DNA of 64,000 bases from NCBI RefSeq assembly GCF_000745235.1, contig NZ_JQNL01000001.1:1116001-1180000 (forward strand), given 5' to 3'. The notes under the pieces are model-generated. The model worked only from the letters and a program-made list of their open reading frames with translations. It ran no database searches and had not been told where the DNA came from. This stretch comes from Luteibacter mycovicinus (lineage in GTDB: Bacteria; Pseudomonadota; Gammaproteobacteria; Xanthomonadales; Rhodanobacteraceae). Below, one piece after another: positions 44,100 through 54,391 of the stretch (positions within the stretch are counted from its first letter, which is position 1; each line of letters opens with the position of its first letter). Position numbers and translations under genes: made by a program.

Positions 44100-45368
44100 A
44101 TGGCAGCATCCCCCCAGCCGACAGCGGTGAACGACGACGGCATCCTCCCCATCGTCCGCGTCCCCATCCTCGACAAGAAACAGTCGCTGTTCGCTTACGA
44201 ACTGATTTTTCCGCGGCCGGTCGGTACCGATATCGAAGCGGCCGCCGTGGCGCATACGCAGGCCACGCTCAGCGCGATCGCGGATGGCAGCCTCAAGCGC
44301 CTCGTGCGCGACAACCGTGCCTTCCTGCACATGTCGCGCGAGCTGCTGCTCGAACATGCCGACATCCTGCGTCACAACGCGCGCCTGGGCGCGAGCATCA
44401 GCGCCGACGTGGGCAGCGATGAACAACTGCTGGTCAAGCTGCGTGAGCTCAAGAGCCACGGCTGCCTGTTCATGCTCGAAGACTTCAACCTCCCCGCCGA
44501 TCCGGAACACCGCGCCGGCGTCGACGCCTTGCTGCGCATCGTCCAGTTCGCCAAGGTCGCCGTCGATCATCGCCATCCGGTCGCCGCCCGCGCTCACATG
44601 GACTACGTCCAGGCGTTCGGGGTCAAAGTCATCGTCACCGGCATCGATACCCACGAAACCTTCGTGGATTACGCCGATCAGGACGTCGACGGCTTCCAGG
44701 GTAAATATCTGCTCCGCCCCGAGCGCGTCGACATGCCGCGACTCACCCCCAGCAAACTCGGCGTGCTGCGCCTGATGGGCGCGCTGCAGGATCCGGAAAA
44801 CGGCCCCGTCGAACTCGGCAAGATCGTCCGCGACGACGCCATCCTCAGCTACAAGCTGCTGGGTTGCGTGAATTCCGCTTATTTCGCCCTGCCCCGCCAG
44901 CTGAAGTCGGTGGAACAGGCCGCGGTGTTCTTCGGCGTCAACCGCATGCGCAACTGGATCTTCACCATGGCCGTATCGGGCATGGATGAGCGTCCGCCGG
45001 AACTGCTGCGTCTTGCGCTGGTCCGTGCGCACATGTGCGAGAAGCTTGCGCGCAGCATCAAGCCGGAGTTGCAGGAGATGGCGTTCACCGCCGGCCTGTT
45101 CTCGCTACTGGACACGCTGATGAACGTGTCGATGGCGTACGTGCTCGAGCATCTGCCCCTGGCTATCGAAATCCGCGAAGCGCTGCTCGACGGAACCGGT
45201 CCGTTCGCCGGCATCCTGGATCAGGTGCGCCACTGGGAACAGGGCGAAGTGGAAAGCGATAACGCGCTGCACGACCAGCACATGGCGACCATGGCCACGA
45301 TGTACGTCGAAGCCACGAGCTGGGCCGATCACGTCTACGCCTTCGCCGATGGGTCCGCCGCGGCCTGA
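44100..45368 (+). CDS. EAL-like/HDOD signalling protein (YuxH/CdgJ type)
   Basis: A 422-residue cytoplasmic protein. The first half (about 18-205) is an EAL-like domain in which the catalytic ExLxR motif is replaced by YELIFP, so cyclic di-GMP hydrolysis is unlikely. The second half (about 210-405) is an HDOD domain (GKIVRDDAILSYKLLGCVNSAYFALPRQLKSVEQAAVFFG). Such proteins in Vibrio and others affect motility. It lies 53 bases downstream of flgMN and may share that transcript, since no clear promoter of its own is seen. Confidence 0.85.
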   Translation: MAASPQPTAVNDDGILPIVRVPILDKKQSLFAYELIFPRPVGTDIEAAAVAHTQATLSAIADGSLKRLVRDNRAFLHMSRELLLEHADILRHNARLGASISADVGSDEQLLVKLRELKSHGCLFMLEDFNLPADPEHRAGVDALLRIVQFAKVAVDHRHPVAARAHMDYVQAFGVKVIVTGIDTHETFVDYADQDVDGFQGKYLLRPERVDMPRLTPSKLGVLRLMGALQDPENGPVELGKIVRDDAILSYKLLGCVNSAYFALPRQLKSVEQAAVFFGVNRMRNWIFTMAVSGMDERPPELLRLALVRAHMCEKLARSIKPELQEMAFTAGLFSLLDTLMNVSMAYVLEHLPLAIEIREALLDGTGPFAGILDQVRHWEQGEVESDNALHDQHMATMATMYVEATSWADHVYAFADGSAAA

Positions 45369-45380
45369 GCCAGCCCGCCC

Positions 45381-45791
45381 TCAGACCAGCGAGGGCGCGA
45401 TCACGTGAATCACCACGTATTGCCAGATGAGCATCGCCGCCATCGCGGCGATCACCAGCAAGGTCAGCCCGGCGCCGAAAAGACGCCCGGGCGATGTCCC
45501 GGGTGTCTTCGACAGCCCGATCGCATGCAGCACGCGCGCGATCACCAGCACGATGCCGAACACGTGTAGCAGCATCGGCAACGTCTGATTGAGTTCCAGT
45601 ATCAGCAGCAGGATCAACGCGATCGGCACGTACTCCGTCGCGTTACCGTGTGCCCGCGCGGCGCAGGCCACGGCACGGTTGCCGCCGTCGCCCAGTCCGA
45701 TGCTCGTACGACGACGTAAGAGCATCACGCGCGCGCCGAGGAAGATCATCAGCAGCGCGACGAGGGCCGCATATAGTCCAGTAATACGCAT
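45381..45791 (-). CDS. MAPEG-family membrane protein
   Basis: A 136-residue polytopic membrane protein with four hydrophobic helices. Family-like features are the conserved RAHGNATEYVPIALILLLILE stretch at about residues 46-66 and the late ARVLHAIGLSKTPGTSPGRLFG. MAPEG proteins include glutathione-dependent enzymes, but a substrate cannot be assigned here. The chosen ATG gives the usual short luminal start. It is convergent with the EAL-like/HDOD gene (12-bp gap) and follows the TMEM43-like gene. Confidence 0.85.
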   Translation of the reverse strand: MRITGLYAALVALLMIFLGARVMLLRRRTSIGLGDGGNRAVACAARAHGNATEYVPIALILLLILELNQTLPMLLHVFGIVLVIARVLHAIGLSKTPGTSPGRLFGAGLTLLVIAAMAAMLIWQYVVIHVIAPSLV

Positions 45792-45807
45792 GGCGCGATT
45801 TCCCGCT

Positions 45808-46869
45808 TCAGTTCGATGCCGATGAAGTTCGTTGCTGCACGCGCCAGATGGCCAGGCCTGCCCCCAGCACAGCGACGAGCAACCATACGCTTGCCGCCAT
45901 CGCGTCGCCAGCCATCCACATCGCCCCGGCGACCGCCGCGATGATGACCGCGCCGGTGCCGGCGGCGAAGAGAACGTCGCGCCGCAGGCGGCTGGTCCAG
46001 GCGAGCAAAAGCGCACCCAGCGAAGCGGCAAGGAACGCCGCGATGCGCACCGGCAACACCGCGCCCGGAGGTTCGGGGAGCGCGGGCATGACGTCCAGCA
46101 AGCTACGGTCGCCTACCTGCACATCGAAACCGGCGTCGCCCTCGCGCGCGGGCGTGCCCGGCACCAGCGTGTCGCCCTCGATCCGGGCAAGTACGGTCAT
46201 CGCCTGCAACGGCACGGCCTGCCATGTGATGCGGAGGTCGCCCAGGCGCGGATTGGACGGCTTCGCACTGGTCACCAGCGCGTCGCCGACACGCTGGAAG
46301 GTCGCCGCGAAATTGGAGGGCAACGCTTTTTCGTCCGGCGTGACGTCGACCTGCCCCGGGAACGCGCGCAGGATGGGTGCCGACAGCTTGAAGTTACCGA
46401 GCTTGACCTCGCCGGCCTCGAACTGCCGTCCCTGGATCGGGAACGCACCCGGGTTCACGTGGCCCGCGGGCCTGGCGAAATTCGTCGCATCGATCGGCCG
46501 GTCGACCCAGTCCACCTCATAGTGCGTGTTGCCGCCCACGGTGATCTCGCGCCACTGGTACATCTCGACATGGCGAATGAGGACGGGCGAGTCGGCGCGG
46601 ACGTTGAATTCGCGGTCGCGCGGCGCATCCATGATCTTCGGCATGCCACTGACGCGGGTCAGTGCACCGAACTGGCCCGCCGCGGGCCGGCCTTCGGCGC
46701 CGAGATCGAGCACAGGTGAGCCACCGTGACGCGCCAGGGCGGCGCCGTAATCCATCACACGGCGCTCGTTCCAGGCGATCAGGCCGAGCCCGACCAGAAG
46801 CAGGACCGCACCGGACAGACGCGTTCCCCAGGCCATCCCGGTGTGTTTCACTTTTTGCTTCGACCTCAT
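45808..46869 (-). CDS. TMEM43-family membrane protein
   Basis: A 353-residue protein with an N-terminal membrane helix (about 12-32), a large extracytoplasmic domain and three or four C-terminal helices (about 270-345). Typical family segments are GLGLIAWNERRVMDYG, the mid-protein WREITVGGNTHYEVDWVDRPID and DLRITWQAVPLQAMTVLARI. Bacterial members have no established function. The ATG MRSKQKVKHTG is chosen. The gene lies 19 bases after ggt and 16 bases before the MAPEG-like gene. Confidence 0.8.
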   Translation of the reverse strand: MRSKQKVKHTGMAWGTRLSGAVLLLVGLGLIAWNERRVMDYGAALARHGGSPVLDLGAEGRPAAGQFGALTRVSGMPKIMDAPRDREFNVRADSPVLIRHVEMYQWREITVGGNTHYEVDWVDRPIDATNFARPAGHVNPGAFPIQGRQFEAGEVKLGNFKLSAPILRAFPGQVDVTPDEKALPSNFAATFQRVGDALVTSAKPSNPRLGDLRITWQAVPLQAMTVLARIEGDTLVPGTPAREGDAGFDVQVGDRSLLDVMPALPEPPGAVLPVRIAAFLAASLGALLLAWTSRLRRDVLFAAGTGAVIIAAVAGAMWMAGDAMAASVWLLVAVLGAGLAIWRVQQRTSSASN

Positions 46870-46888
46870 CCTGCCCCCGTAACGCAAC

Positions 46889-48589
46889 TTACTGCACCTT
46901 GCCGAGACCGGACGGACGACGCGGATCGCTGGCGGCGTCAAGCTTACCGGTACGGTGATCCCAGGTGACGACGTTCATGAAACCCCACGGCGAGCGATTC
47001 TTCAACACGTGGCCCATGTCGGTCAGCGCCCTGGCCGTGGCATCGTCGAAGACGCCGGCTTCCACGTCGACGCGGTCCGGCAGGTACTGGTGGTGGTAAC
47101 GCTTCTGCGCGGTGATTTCCGAGGCGCTCTTGCCATCGATAAAGGCGAGGATGCCCTCGAGCACCTGCGTGATGATGGTCGAACCACCCGGCGAACCGAG
47201 CACCGCCGTGCGATCCGCACCGAACACGAAGCTCGGCGACATCGATGAAAGCATGCGCTTGCCCGGCTCCGGCGCATTGGCCAGCGCCCCACGCAGGCCA
47301 AACGCATTCGGCTGTCCCGGCACCAGGGCGAAGTCATCCATCTCGTCGTTGAGCACTACGCCGGTACCCTTCGCCACGAAGGCCGAACCGAACTCGAGGT
47401 TCACCGTCAGGGTGGACGCCACCATGTTGCCGTCCGCGTCGATCACCGAGAAATGCGTGGTGTGCATGCCCGGCTCGGGCGCCATCGAGGTGGGCAGCAG
47501 ATCCGACGGGGTGGCCTTGTCGGGTGAGATCGTCGCGCGCAGGCCGTCCGCGTAGTACTTCGACAGAAGCATGTCGAGCGGCATCTTCACGAAGTCCGGG
47601 TCACCCAGGTATTCGTTGTGATCGCGGAACGCCCGACGCATGGCCTCGATGGTGAGATGCGTCGAATGAGCCAGGTCCGCCTTGCTCAGGTCGAAGCCGG
47701 AGAGGATGTTCAGCACCTCGGCGATCGCGACACCTCCCGACGATGGCGGTGGCGCGGTAACGATGCGATAGCCCTTGTAGTCGACGCTGAGCGGCTCGCG
47801 CTCCTTGACCTTGTAGCCATCCAGATCGGCCGCGGTCCAGTTACCGCCGGCGGCACGCGATGCCGAAACCATCAGCTTCGCGGTCTCGCCTTTGTAAAAG
47901 CCGTCGTGGCCCCTGGCGGCGATGCGTTCCAGCGTCTTCGCCAGGTCGGGCTGGCGCAGCGTCCAACCGGGAGACGGGACCTTGCCGCCGGGCAGGAAGA
48001 TGGCCGACGAGGCGGGATAGCGCGCCAGCACGTCCTTGCGATCCTCGATGGTGCCGAGAAACCGCGAATCGGGCTGAAAGCCCTCTTTCGCGATGCGGAT
48101 GGCAGGCGCCAGCGATACCGACAAAGGCAGTTTGCCGTAATGCTCCGCCATCCAGACGATACCGGCGGGCTCGCCGGGAATGCCGGACGAGAGCGGGCCG
48201 TTGGTCGACGTGTCGCGGTTGGGCTTGCCGTCCTTGCCGACGTAGACCTTCATGTCGACGGCCTTCGGCGCGGTTTCGCGCGCGTCGATGAAGACATCGC
48301 GGTTGTCCGATGCACGATGCAGCAGGGCCATGAAGCCACCGCCGATGCCTGAACTCTGCTGCTCGACCACGGCGAGCGTGGACGACACGGCCACCGCGGC
48401 GTCGAAAGCGTTACCGCCCTTGCCCAGGACCTCGAAGCCCGCGTTGGTCGCCATGAAATTGGCACTGGCGATGGCGGCGTGTCCGGGGCCACCGGAAGCG
48501 GCCGGGGCGTTCTGCGCGTTGAGCGCGCCGGCACTGAAGACAACGACAAGGCTCGCGGCGAGCACGCGCCACGACGGGGCATGGACCAT
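46889..48589 (-). CDS. ggt: Gamma-glutamyltransferase
   Basis: A 566-residue periplasmic proenzyme that hydrolyses or transfers the gamma-glutamyl group of glutathione. A signal peptide ends near AGALNAQN. The autoprocessing nucleophile is Thr377 in MHTTHFSVIDADGN. The small-subunit Gly-rich loop GSPGGSTI and the region SSGIGGGFMALL are present. Both subunits are encoded in one frame, of normal length. It is the first gene of a possible ggt-TMEM43-MAPEG run. Confidence 0.95.
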   Translation of the reverse strand: MVHAPSWRVLAASLVVVFSAGALNAQNAPAASGGPGHAAIASANFMATNAGFEVLGKGGNAFDAAVAVSSTLAVVEQQSSGIGGGFMALLHRASDNRDVFIDARETAPKAVDMKVYVGKDGKPNRDTSTNGPLSSGIPGEPAGIVWMAEHYGKLPLSVSLAPAIRIAKEGFQPDSRFLGTIEDRKDVLARYPASSAIFLPGGKVPSPGWTLRQPDLAKTLERIAARGHDGFYKGETAKLMVSASRAAGGNWTAADLDGYKVKEREPLSVDYKGYRIVTAPPPSSGGVAIAEVLNILSGFDLSKADLAHSTHLTIEAMRRAFRDHNEYLGDPDFVKMPLDMLLSKYYADGLRATISPDKATPSDLLPTSMAPEPGMHTTHFSVIDADGNMVASTLTVNLEFGSAFVAKGTGVVLNDEMDDFALVPGQPNAFGLRGALANAPEPGKRMLSSMSPSFVFGADRTAVLGSPGGSTIITQVLEGILAFIDGKSASEITAQKRYHHQYLPDRVDVEAGVFDDATARALTDMGHVLKNRSPWGFMNVVTWDHRTGKLDAASDPRRPSGLGKVQ

Positions 48590-48652
48590 GAAATTTCTCC
48601 GGGTGGGAATATCGCTACCCGCGAGATTAACCCATGGACGCGCGCGAGGCGC

Positions 48653-48919
<267 letters not shown>

Positions 48920-48934
48920 TTAGCGCGTTTACGA

Positions 48935-48958
48935 GAAGGGCGCCCTGAGGCGCCCTTC
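48935..48958 (-). terminator. Hairpin after the lipoprotein gene
   Basis: A perfect 10-bp stem, GAAGGGCGCC and its complement, with a 4-base loop lies between the lipoprotein stop and the ferredoxin start. The U-tract is weak. It probably ends the lipoprotein transcript. Confidence 0.55.
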
Positions 48959-48984
48959 GTTTACGCGATTCGCGTCCGAAACGA

Positions 48985-49488
48985 TTACATCGCGACGAAG
49001 CGGACCGTGGCGCCGGTCGGCGTCAGGGCGTCGGTGACGCGCTGCTGATCGGCCTGGTCGCCGATGAACAGGATGATCACGCCCTTGAACGAACCCGCGT
49101 TGGCGCTCTTGAAGGCTTCGACGATGAGGTCGGCGGTCTTGGCCGACTCCGGGCCACCGAAGACGAGCATGTTGCCCGGCGTGACGCCGCGGGCGACGGT
49201 GCCCTGCACGTTCTCGAGCTGACGCGCGCGACCGTCCTGGCCGTTCTGGTCGTCACCGGCCGGAACGAAGTACGGGAACGGACGGTCAGCCGTCATGCCC
49301 TGCATGTTCTTCCGCACGATCTGGCCGAAATACTGGCTCCAGGCCTTGGTGTCGGTCGGGTTGGACGGCTTGGCGACGGCAGCTTCCTGCGTCGTGGCGG
49401 CCTGATCGGCATCTTCGGACTTGTTGCAGGCCGAGAGGGCCAGGGCGGCGGTCAGGGCCACGGACGCGGCGAGGACGAACTTACGCAT
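48985..49488 (-). CDS. Uncharacterised lipoprotein
   Basis: A 167-residue putative lipoprotein. The signal peptide MRKFVLAASVALTAALALSAC gives a lipobox LSAC. The mature part opens with an acidic linker. It continues to a compact domain with a repeated Gly/Phe pattern (NMLVFGGPESAKTADLIVEAFKSAN, VIILFIGDQADQQRVTDAL). This last part resembles an alpha/beta fold, but I do not recognise the family. The stop of coaD lies 18 bases upstream, so they may be cotranscribed. Confidence 0.75.
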   Translation of the reverse strand: MRKFVLAASVALTAALALSACNKSEDADQAATTQEAAVAKPSNPTDTKAWSQYFGQIVRKNMQGMTADRPFPYFVPAGDDQNGQDGRARQLENVQGTVARGVTPGNMLVFGGPESAKTADLIVEAFKSANAGSFKGVIILFIGDQADQQRVTDALTPTGATVRFVAM

Positions 49489-49505
49489 GATGATCACCTT
49501 TGATT

Positions 49506-50036
<531 letters not shown>

Positions 50037-50606
50037 CTAGCTTAGCGGATCGGCCGGGGCGCGGCGATAGAGGGTGTACGTCACCTCTCCCGCCTGTCCC
50101 TGCCGGTGCGCGAGCCAGGTCGGAGGCAAGGTGAAGACCGCGCCACGCGGCGACTCCACGTAGATCCAGGCCGTCGGCGTCAGCCAGCCCCCGCTTTCGA
50201 GCTGTGCGGCGATCCCGGCCCAGGCATCCAGCGCGAAAGGCGGATCGAGAAAAACCAGATCGAACGGCTTGCCGGACCCCTTCAGCCAGCGAGCCGCGTC
50301 ATCGCCGACCACCTCTCCGTCGGTCTTCAGCCGCGACAGGTTCGCCTTGAGCGCCGCCGCCAGCGGGGGCTCCCGCTCGACGAAGGTGACGCTGCCCGCG
50401 CCGCGCGACAGGGCCTCGATGCCGAGGGCACCGGTGCCGGCGAAGGCGTCGAGGCAGCGGGAGCCCGCCACCACCGGCTGCAGCCAGTTGAACAGGGTTT
50501 CCCGCACGCGCTCGGCCGTGGGCCGCAGCCCCGGCAGATCGGGCACGTCGAGCCGGGAGTTGCGCAGGTTTCCGCCGATGACGCGGATGCGGCCGGAGGC
50601 GGTCAT
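50037..50606 (-). CDS. rsmD: 16S rRNA m2G966 methyltransferase RsmD
   Basis: A 189-residue class I SAM-dependent methyltransferase. The family opening (RIRVIGGNLRNSRLDVPDLPGLRPTAERVRETLFNWL) is followed by the SAM loop LDAFAGTGALGIEALSRGA. The catalytic motif is LDPPF. It modifies one guanine of 16S rRNA. It diverges from ftsY, with which rsmD is often linked, across a 64-bp gap. Confidence 0.95.
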   Translation of the reverse strand: MTASGRIRVIGGNLRNSRLDVPDLPGLRPTAERVRETLFNWLQPVVAGSRCLDAFAGTGALGIEALSRGAGSVTFVEREPPLAAALKANLSRLKTDGEVVGDDAARWLKGSGKPFDLVFLDPPFALDAWAGIAAQLESGGWLTPTAWIYVESPRGAVFTLPPTWLAHRQGQAGEVTYTLYRRAPADPLS

Positions 50607-50670
50607 CGCTCAGCGGCCAGTGTGGGCGGGAGTGCTAGCATTCGCCTATTGTCTTTGAATCCCTCCCGCA

Positions 50671-51822
50671 ATGCTCAAGTTCTGGAAGAAGAAGCCCGCC
50701 GAACCGGCGACGACCGAGGCCCCGGTTACGGACGAGCGCGTCGATCGCGCCGCCGACCCAGCCGCCACCGACCTGGGCAGCCTGGTCGCCGAGGCACTGG
50801 CGGAAACGTCAGCCCCCGAGCCCGAGGCTCCCGAGGTCGAGCCCGAGGCGGAAGACACCCTCGTGGCCGAGGCCGCGCATGAGGCCACACCCGCGCCCGA
50901 GGCGTCCGCAAAGCGCAGCTGGCGCGACCGGCTGTCCGGCAGTGGTTTCGCCAGGAGCCTGGGCGCGCTGTTTGTCCGCCACCCCAAGCTCGACGACGAC
51001 CTGCTCGACGAGCTGGAAACCGCCCTGATCACCGCCGATGTCGGCGTCGAAGCCAGCACCCAGCTGGTCGAGGGCCTGCGCAAACGCATGCACAAGCGCG
51101 AGTTCGCCGACGCCGGCGCGATGCTCAAGGTGCTGCGCGACGAACTGGTCGCGCTGCTCAAGCCGGTGGAAAAGCCGCTCGACGTCTCGACGCACAGCCC
51201 GTTCGTCATCCTCACCGTCGGCATCAACGGTGTGGGCAAGACCACGACCATCGGCAAGCTCGCGCGCCGCTACGTCGACGAAGGCCGCGGCGTAATGCTC
51301 GCGGCGGGCGACACCTTCCGCGCCGCCGCCGTCGAACAGCTGAAAACCTGGGGCGAGCGCAACAAGGTCCCGGTCGTCTCGCAGGGCCAGGACGCCGACT
51401 CCGCCAGCGTCATCTTCGATGCCCTGCAGGCGGCGCGCTCGCGCGGCACGCAGGTGCTTATCGCCGACACCGCCGGTCGTCTGCACACGCAGGGCGGGCT
51501 GATGGATGAACTGGGCAAGATCGTCCGCGTTATGAAGAAGCTCGACGCCGCTGCGCCACATGAAGTCCTCATGGTGATCGACGGCACCACCGGTCAGAAC
51601 GCCATCAGCCAGCTCCGCCAGTTCCGCGATACGGCGGGTGTCACGGGACTCGTGGTGACCAAGCTCGACGGTACCGCCAAGGGCGGCGTGATGTTCGCTC
51701 TCGCCCGCGAGTTCAGCCTGCCGATCCGCTACGTCGGACTGGGCGAAACCGCGACCGATCTGCGCGTGTTCGACGCCGCCGCTTTCGTGGACGGCCTGCT
51801 CCCTGCCAACCTTGGCGGCTGA
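50671..51822 (+). CDS. ftsY: Signal recognition particle receptor FtsY
   Basis: A 383-residue SRP receptor. The N-terminal A domain is acidic and rich in Glu, Ala and Pro (to about residue 80). The NG domain has the P-loop GINGVGKTTTIGKLARR, the DTFRAAAVEQL insertion box motif, DTAGR and TKLDGTAKGG. It docks ribosome-SRP complexes at the membrane. It is followed by an AsmA-like gene after 29 bp. Confidence 0.97.
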   Translation: MLKFWKKKPAEPATTEAPVTDERVDRAADPAATDLGSLVAEALAETSAPEPEAPEVEPEAEDTLVAEAAHEATPAPEASAKRSWRDRLSGSGFARSLGALFVRHPKLDDDLLDELETALITADVGVEASTQLVEGLRKRMHKREFADAGAMLKVLRDELVALLKPVEKPLDVSTHSPFVILTVGINGVGKTTTIGKLARRYVDEGRGVMLAAGDTFRAAAVEQLKTWGERNKVPVVSQGQDADSASVIFDALQAARSRGTQVLIADTAGRLHTQGGLMDELGKIVRVMKKLDAAAPHEVLMVIDGTTGQNAISQLRQFRDTAGVTGLVVTKLDGTAKGGVMFALAREFSLPIRYVGLGETATDLRVFDAAAFVDGLLPANLGG

Positions 51823-51851
51823 GTGACGCGCATGCCTGACAGGTCGCTGCC

Positions 51852-52916
51852 GTGAACCGGCGACTACGCATCGGATTGCTCGCCGTCGGCGGGCTGCTCA
51901 TGGGCATCCTCGTCGCGGCACTGGTCGCCACTTATGTGGTTCTGCAGCCGGAGCGATTCACGGCGATGCTGCAATCGCGTGCCGAGGAGGCGGGTCTCGA
52001 CCTCGGGCTGGCCAGCCCGGCCAGTCCGACGCTCTGGCCCAAGCCGGCGCTCGAGCTCGAGGGACTGACCTTGCGCGCCCGTGGCTCGGGCACACCTCTG
52101 ATCGTCGCTTCGCGCGGCAAGCTGGTGCTGCCGTGGCGCACATTGCTCGGTCAGGACACCACGGTGTCGCGACTCGAAGTGGAAGGCGCGCGCATCGACA
52201 TGGACGCCGTGTCCGCGTACATCGACACGCTCCCGTCGCGACCGTCGACCGCGGGCGCGATCCTGCCGGGTATCGACGCGGGGTTCCGCGTCACCCGTGG
52301 CACGCTGACCCGGGGCAACCGTCTTCTCCTGTCCAACGTGGACATCGATGCGGGCCGCCTGGCCGATGGCCGTGTGTTCGACCTCAGACTCGCGGCATCG
52401 TCCAGCGAAAAGCCGTACTCGATGACGCTTCGCACTCGCCCGGTCCTTTCGCGTGGCGTGCTCACGCTCAACGAGCTCACGCTCGATCTCGCCAGCCAGG
52501 ATCGCTTCGCCGCGAGCCTGCGCGGCGAAGCCACCTGGCGCGGCGGTGCCGACGTCGGTGCCTCGCTGGCCGGGCGCATGACGCGGCACGATGCGTCGCC
52601 CTTCGACGTGGTCCTCAACGTCACACCCGCGAATCAGCAGGATCCCCTGTTCGTCGCGCTGAAGCTCGACGGTCCGACCGACCATGCCGACCTGCGCGTG
52701 CCACCGCTGGCCGTGGCCGAATGGTGGAGCGGCATCAACGCGGGCGGCGCACCGACGCTTCCGCCCCTGCTTGGCAGCGTCGACGCGGCGGCCGTCGACA
52801 CCGACAGCGTGCACATCAAGGGCTTGCGTATCCGCGCGACGCCGGACGTCACGCCGGCAACCGCGCCAGCGTCAGCGAGCACCGCTTCGCGCCCGGCCAC
52901 CGGGCTCACGCCGTGA
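51852..52916 (+). CDS. AsmA-like envelope protein
   Basis: A 354-residue protein with one N-terminal membrane helix (about 7-30) and a beta-rich periplasmic domain. The pattern fits AsmA-like lipid-transport family proteins: LEGLTLRARGSGTPLIVASRGKLVLPWRTLLG, then VSRLEVEGARIDMDAV. It is shorter than typical AsmA and lacks a recognisable chorein-like full repeat, so it may carry only the N-terminal module. It starts at GTG and overlaps mutY by 4 bases. A lipid role is inference. Confidence 0.65.
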   Translation: MNRRLRIGLLAVGGLLMGILVAALVATYVVLQPERFTAMLQSRAEEAGLDLGLASPASPTLWPKPALELEGLTLRARGSGTPLIVASRGKLVLPWRTLLGQDTTVSRLEVEGARIDMDAVSAYIDTLPSRPSTAGAILPGIDAGFRVTRGTLTRGNRLLLSNVDIDAGRLADGRVFDLRLAASSSEKPYSMTLRTRPVLSRGVLTLNELTLDLASQDRFAASLRGEATWRGGADVGASLAGRMTRHDASPFDVVLNVTPANQQDPLFVALKLDGPTDHADLRVPPLAVAEWWSGINAGGAPTLPPLLGSVDAAAVDTDSVHIKGLRIRATPDVTPATAPASASTASRPATGLTP

Positions 52917-53959
52917 ATCCGTTCGCCCGTGAACTGCTGCGCTGGTACGACCACCACGGGCGCAAGGACCTGCCCTGGCAGCATCCGCGCGATGCTTACC
53001 GCGTGTGGCTGTCCGAGATCATGCTGCAGCAGACCCAGGTGATCACCGTCATCGGTTACTTCCAGCGGTTCGTCGAGCGGCTGCCTACGCTGACCTCACT
53101 TGCCGAAGCCGACGAGGACACCGTCCTCGCACTCTGGTCGGGGCTCGGCTACTACCGGCGAGCACGGTTTCTGCACCGTGCCGCGCAGCTGTGCGTCGAA
53201 CGTCACGCCGGTGAGCTGCCGCGCGATCTCGATGCGCTGATCGCCCTGCCCGGCATCGGCCGCTCCACCGCCGGCGCGATCCTGGCGCAGGCCTATGGGC
53301 TGCGCTTCCCCATCCTCGATGGCAACGTCAAGCGCGTGCTGACCCGCTATCACGGCATCGCCGGGCACCCGGGCGAAAGCGCGGTCGAGAAGCGCCTGTG
53401 GATTCATGCGGATGAGCACACACCGGCGACCCGTACCGCCGACTACACGCAGGCGATCATGGATCTCGGCGCCACCGTCTGTGTGCGCAGCAAGCCGGCC
53501 TGCATGCTCTGCCCGCAGGCGGCCACCTGCGTCGCGCATCGTGACGGACTGACCGCCGTACTGCCCACCGCCAAGCCCGGCAAAAAGGTACCCACGCGCG
53601 CCCTAGCGATGCTGTTGTTGCGCGACGCGCAGGGCCGGGTGCTGCTGGAGAAGCGTGGCCCGCAGGGCGTGTGGTCCGGCCTGTGGAGTCTGCCCGAGGC
53701 ACCCGATGTTGACGCCGCACCCACGGTCGCGCTCAGTCTGGCACGCGTCGGCTCCGCCGATCCCCTGCCCGCCTTTACCCACGTCTTCAGCCACTACCGG
53801 CTGGACGTTTCGCCCATCCTGTTCGACCATGCGGCCCCGCTGACGGCCGTCGCAGATCGCGACGATCAGCGCTGGTGCGCACGCGACGAGCTCACCACGC
53901 TCGGCCTGCCGGCGCCCGTCCGCACGCTGCTCGACAACCTTCCGGAGATATCCCCATGA
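52913..53959 (+). CDS. mutY: A/G-specific adenine glycosylase MutY
   Basis: A 348-residue base-excision repair enzyme that removes adenine opposite 8-oxoguanine. It has the catalytic Glu region ([10 protein letters not shown]), the helix-hairpin-helix [12 protein letters not shown] and the catalytic Asp in [11 protein letters not shown]. The [4Fe-4S] motif is C-X6-C-X2-C-X5-C. The C-terminal half is a NUDIX-like domain recognising 8-oxoguanine. The GTG start overlaps the AsmA-like stop; a reading far upstream in this frame is spurious. It overlaps yggX by 4 bases. Confidence 0.96.
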   Translation: MNPFARELLRWYDHHGRKDLPWQHPRDAYRVWLSEIMLQQTQVITVIGYFQRFVERLPTLTSLAEADEDTVLALWSGLGYYRRARFLHRAAQLCVERHAGELPRDLDALIALPGIGRSTAGAILAQAYGLRFPILDGNVKRVLTRYHGIAGHPGESAVEKRLWIHADEHTPATRTADYTQAIMDLGATVCVRSKPACMLCPQAATCVAHRDGLTAVLPTAKPGKKVPTRALAMLLLRDAQGRVLLEKRGPQGVWSGLWSLPEAPDVDAAPTVALSLARVGSADPLPAFTHVFSHYRLDVSPILFDHAAPLTAVADRDDQRWCARDELTTLGLPAPVRTLLDNLPEISP

Positions 53960-54234
53960 CGCGCATGGTCCACTGCGTAAAGCTCGGCCGCGACGCCGAA
54001 GGCCTCGACTTCGCCCCCTGGCCCGGCGACCTGGGCAAACGCGTCTACGACAGCGTCTCGAAAGAAGCGTGGGCCCAGTGGCTGTCCCACCAGACCATGC
54101 TGATCAACGAGATGCGCCTGTCGCCCCTCGACCCGAAGACGCGCACGTTCCTCAGCGGCGAAATGGAGAAGTATTTCTTCGGCGGCGATGTGGTTCAGCC
54201 CGCCGGTTACGTCCCGCCTGAACAAGAGGCTTGA
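53956..54234 (+). CDS. yggX: Probable Fe(2+)-trafficking protein YggX
   Basis: A 92-residue protein associated with oxidative protection of Fe-S clusters. It has the family opening [29 protein letters not shown] with the conserved Cys7, then [20 protein letters not shown] and a C-terminal FFGG motif. It overlaps mutY (ATGA), which fits, as MutY contains an Fe-S cluster. The tRNA-Phe promoter overlaps its stop. Confidence 0.96.
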   Translation: MTRMVHCVKLGRDAEGLDFAPWPGDLGKRVYDSVSKEAWAQWLSHQTMLINEMRLSPLDPKTRTFLSGEMEKYFFGGDVVQPAGYVPPEQEA

Positions 54235-54259
54235 CGCCGGAGCCCGCACCCGATTTAAT
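54231..54259 (+). promoter_or_regulatory. Sigma-70 promoter of tRNA-Phe
   Basis: TTGACG-N17-TTTAAT on the plus strand. It starts at the yggX stop codon. The predicted start is about 35 bases before the mature tRNA. Confidence 0.7.
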
Positions 54260-54300
54260 ACGCGGCTCCACTCGCCGCAACGATCGTTGCAGGCACCTGT

Positions 54301-54376
54301 GGCTCGGTAGCTCAGTTGGTAGAGCAGGGGATTGAAAATCCCCGTGTCGGCGGTTCGATTCCGTCCCGAGCCACCA
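54301..54376 (+). tRNA. tRNA-Phe (GAA)
   Basis: A 76-base tRNA with the 3' CCA encoded. The 7-bp acceptor stem pairs GGCTCGG with CCGAGCC. The D arm is GCTCAGTTGGTAGAGC. The anticodon stem-loop is GGGGA-TTGAAAA-TCCCC, with anticodon GAA at 54334-54336. The T arm has GTTCGATTC. No intron or mismatch is seen. It is a single gene with its own promoter and terminator. Confidence 0.98.
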
Positions 54377-54391
54377 TTTATTCAGTGACTT

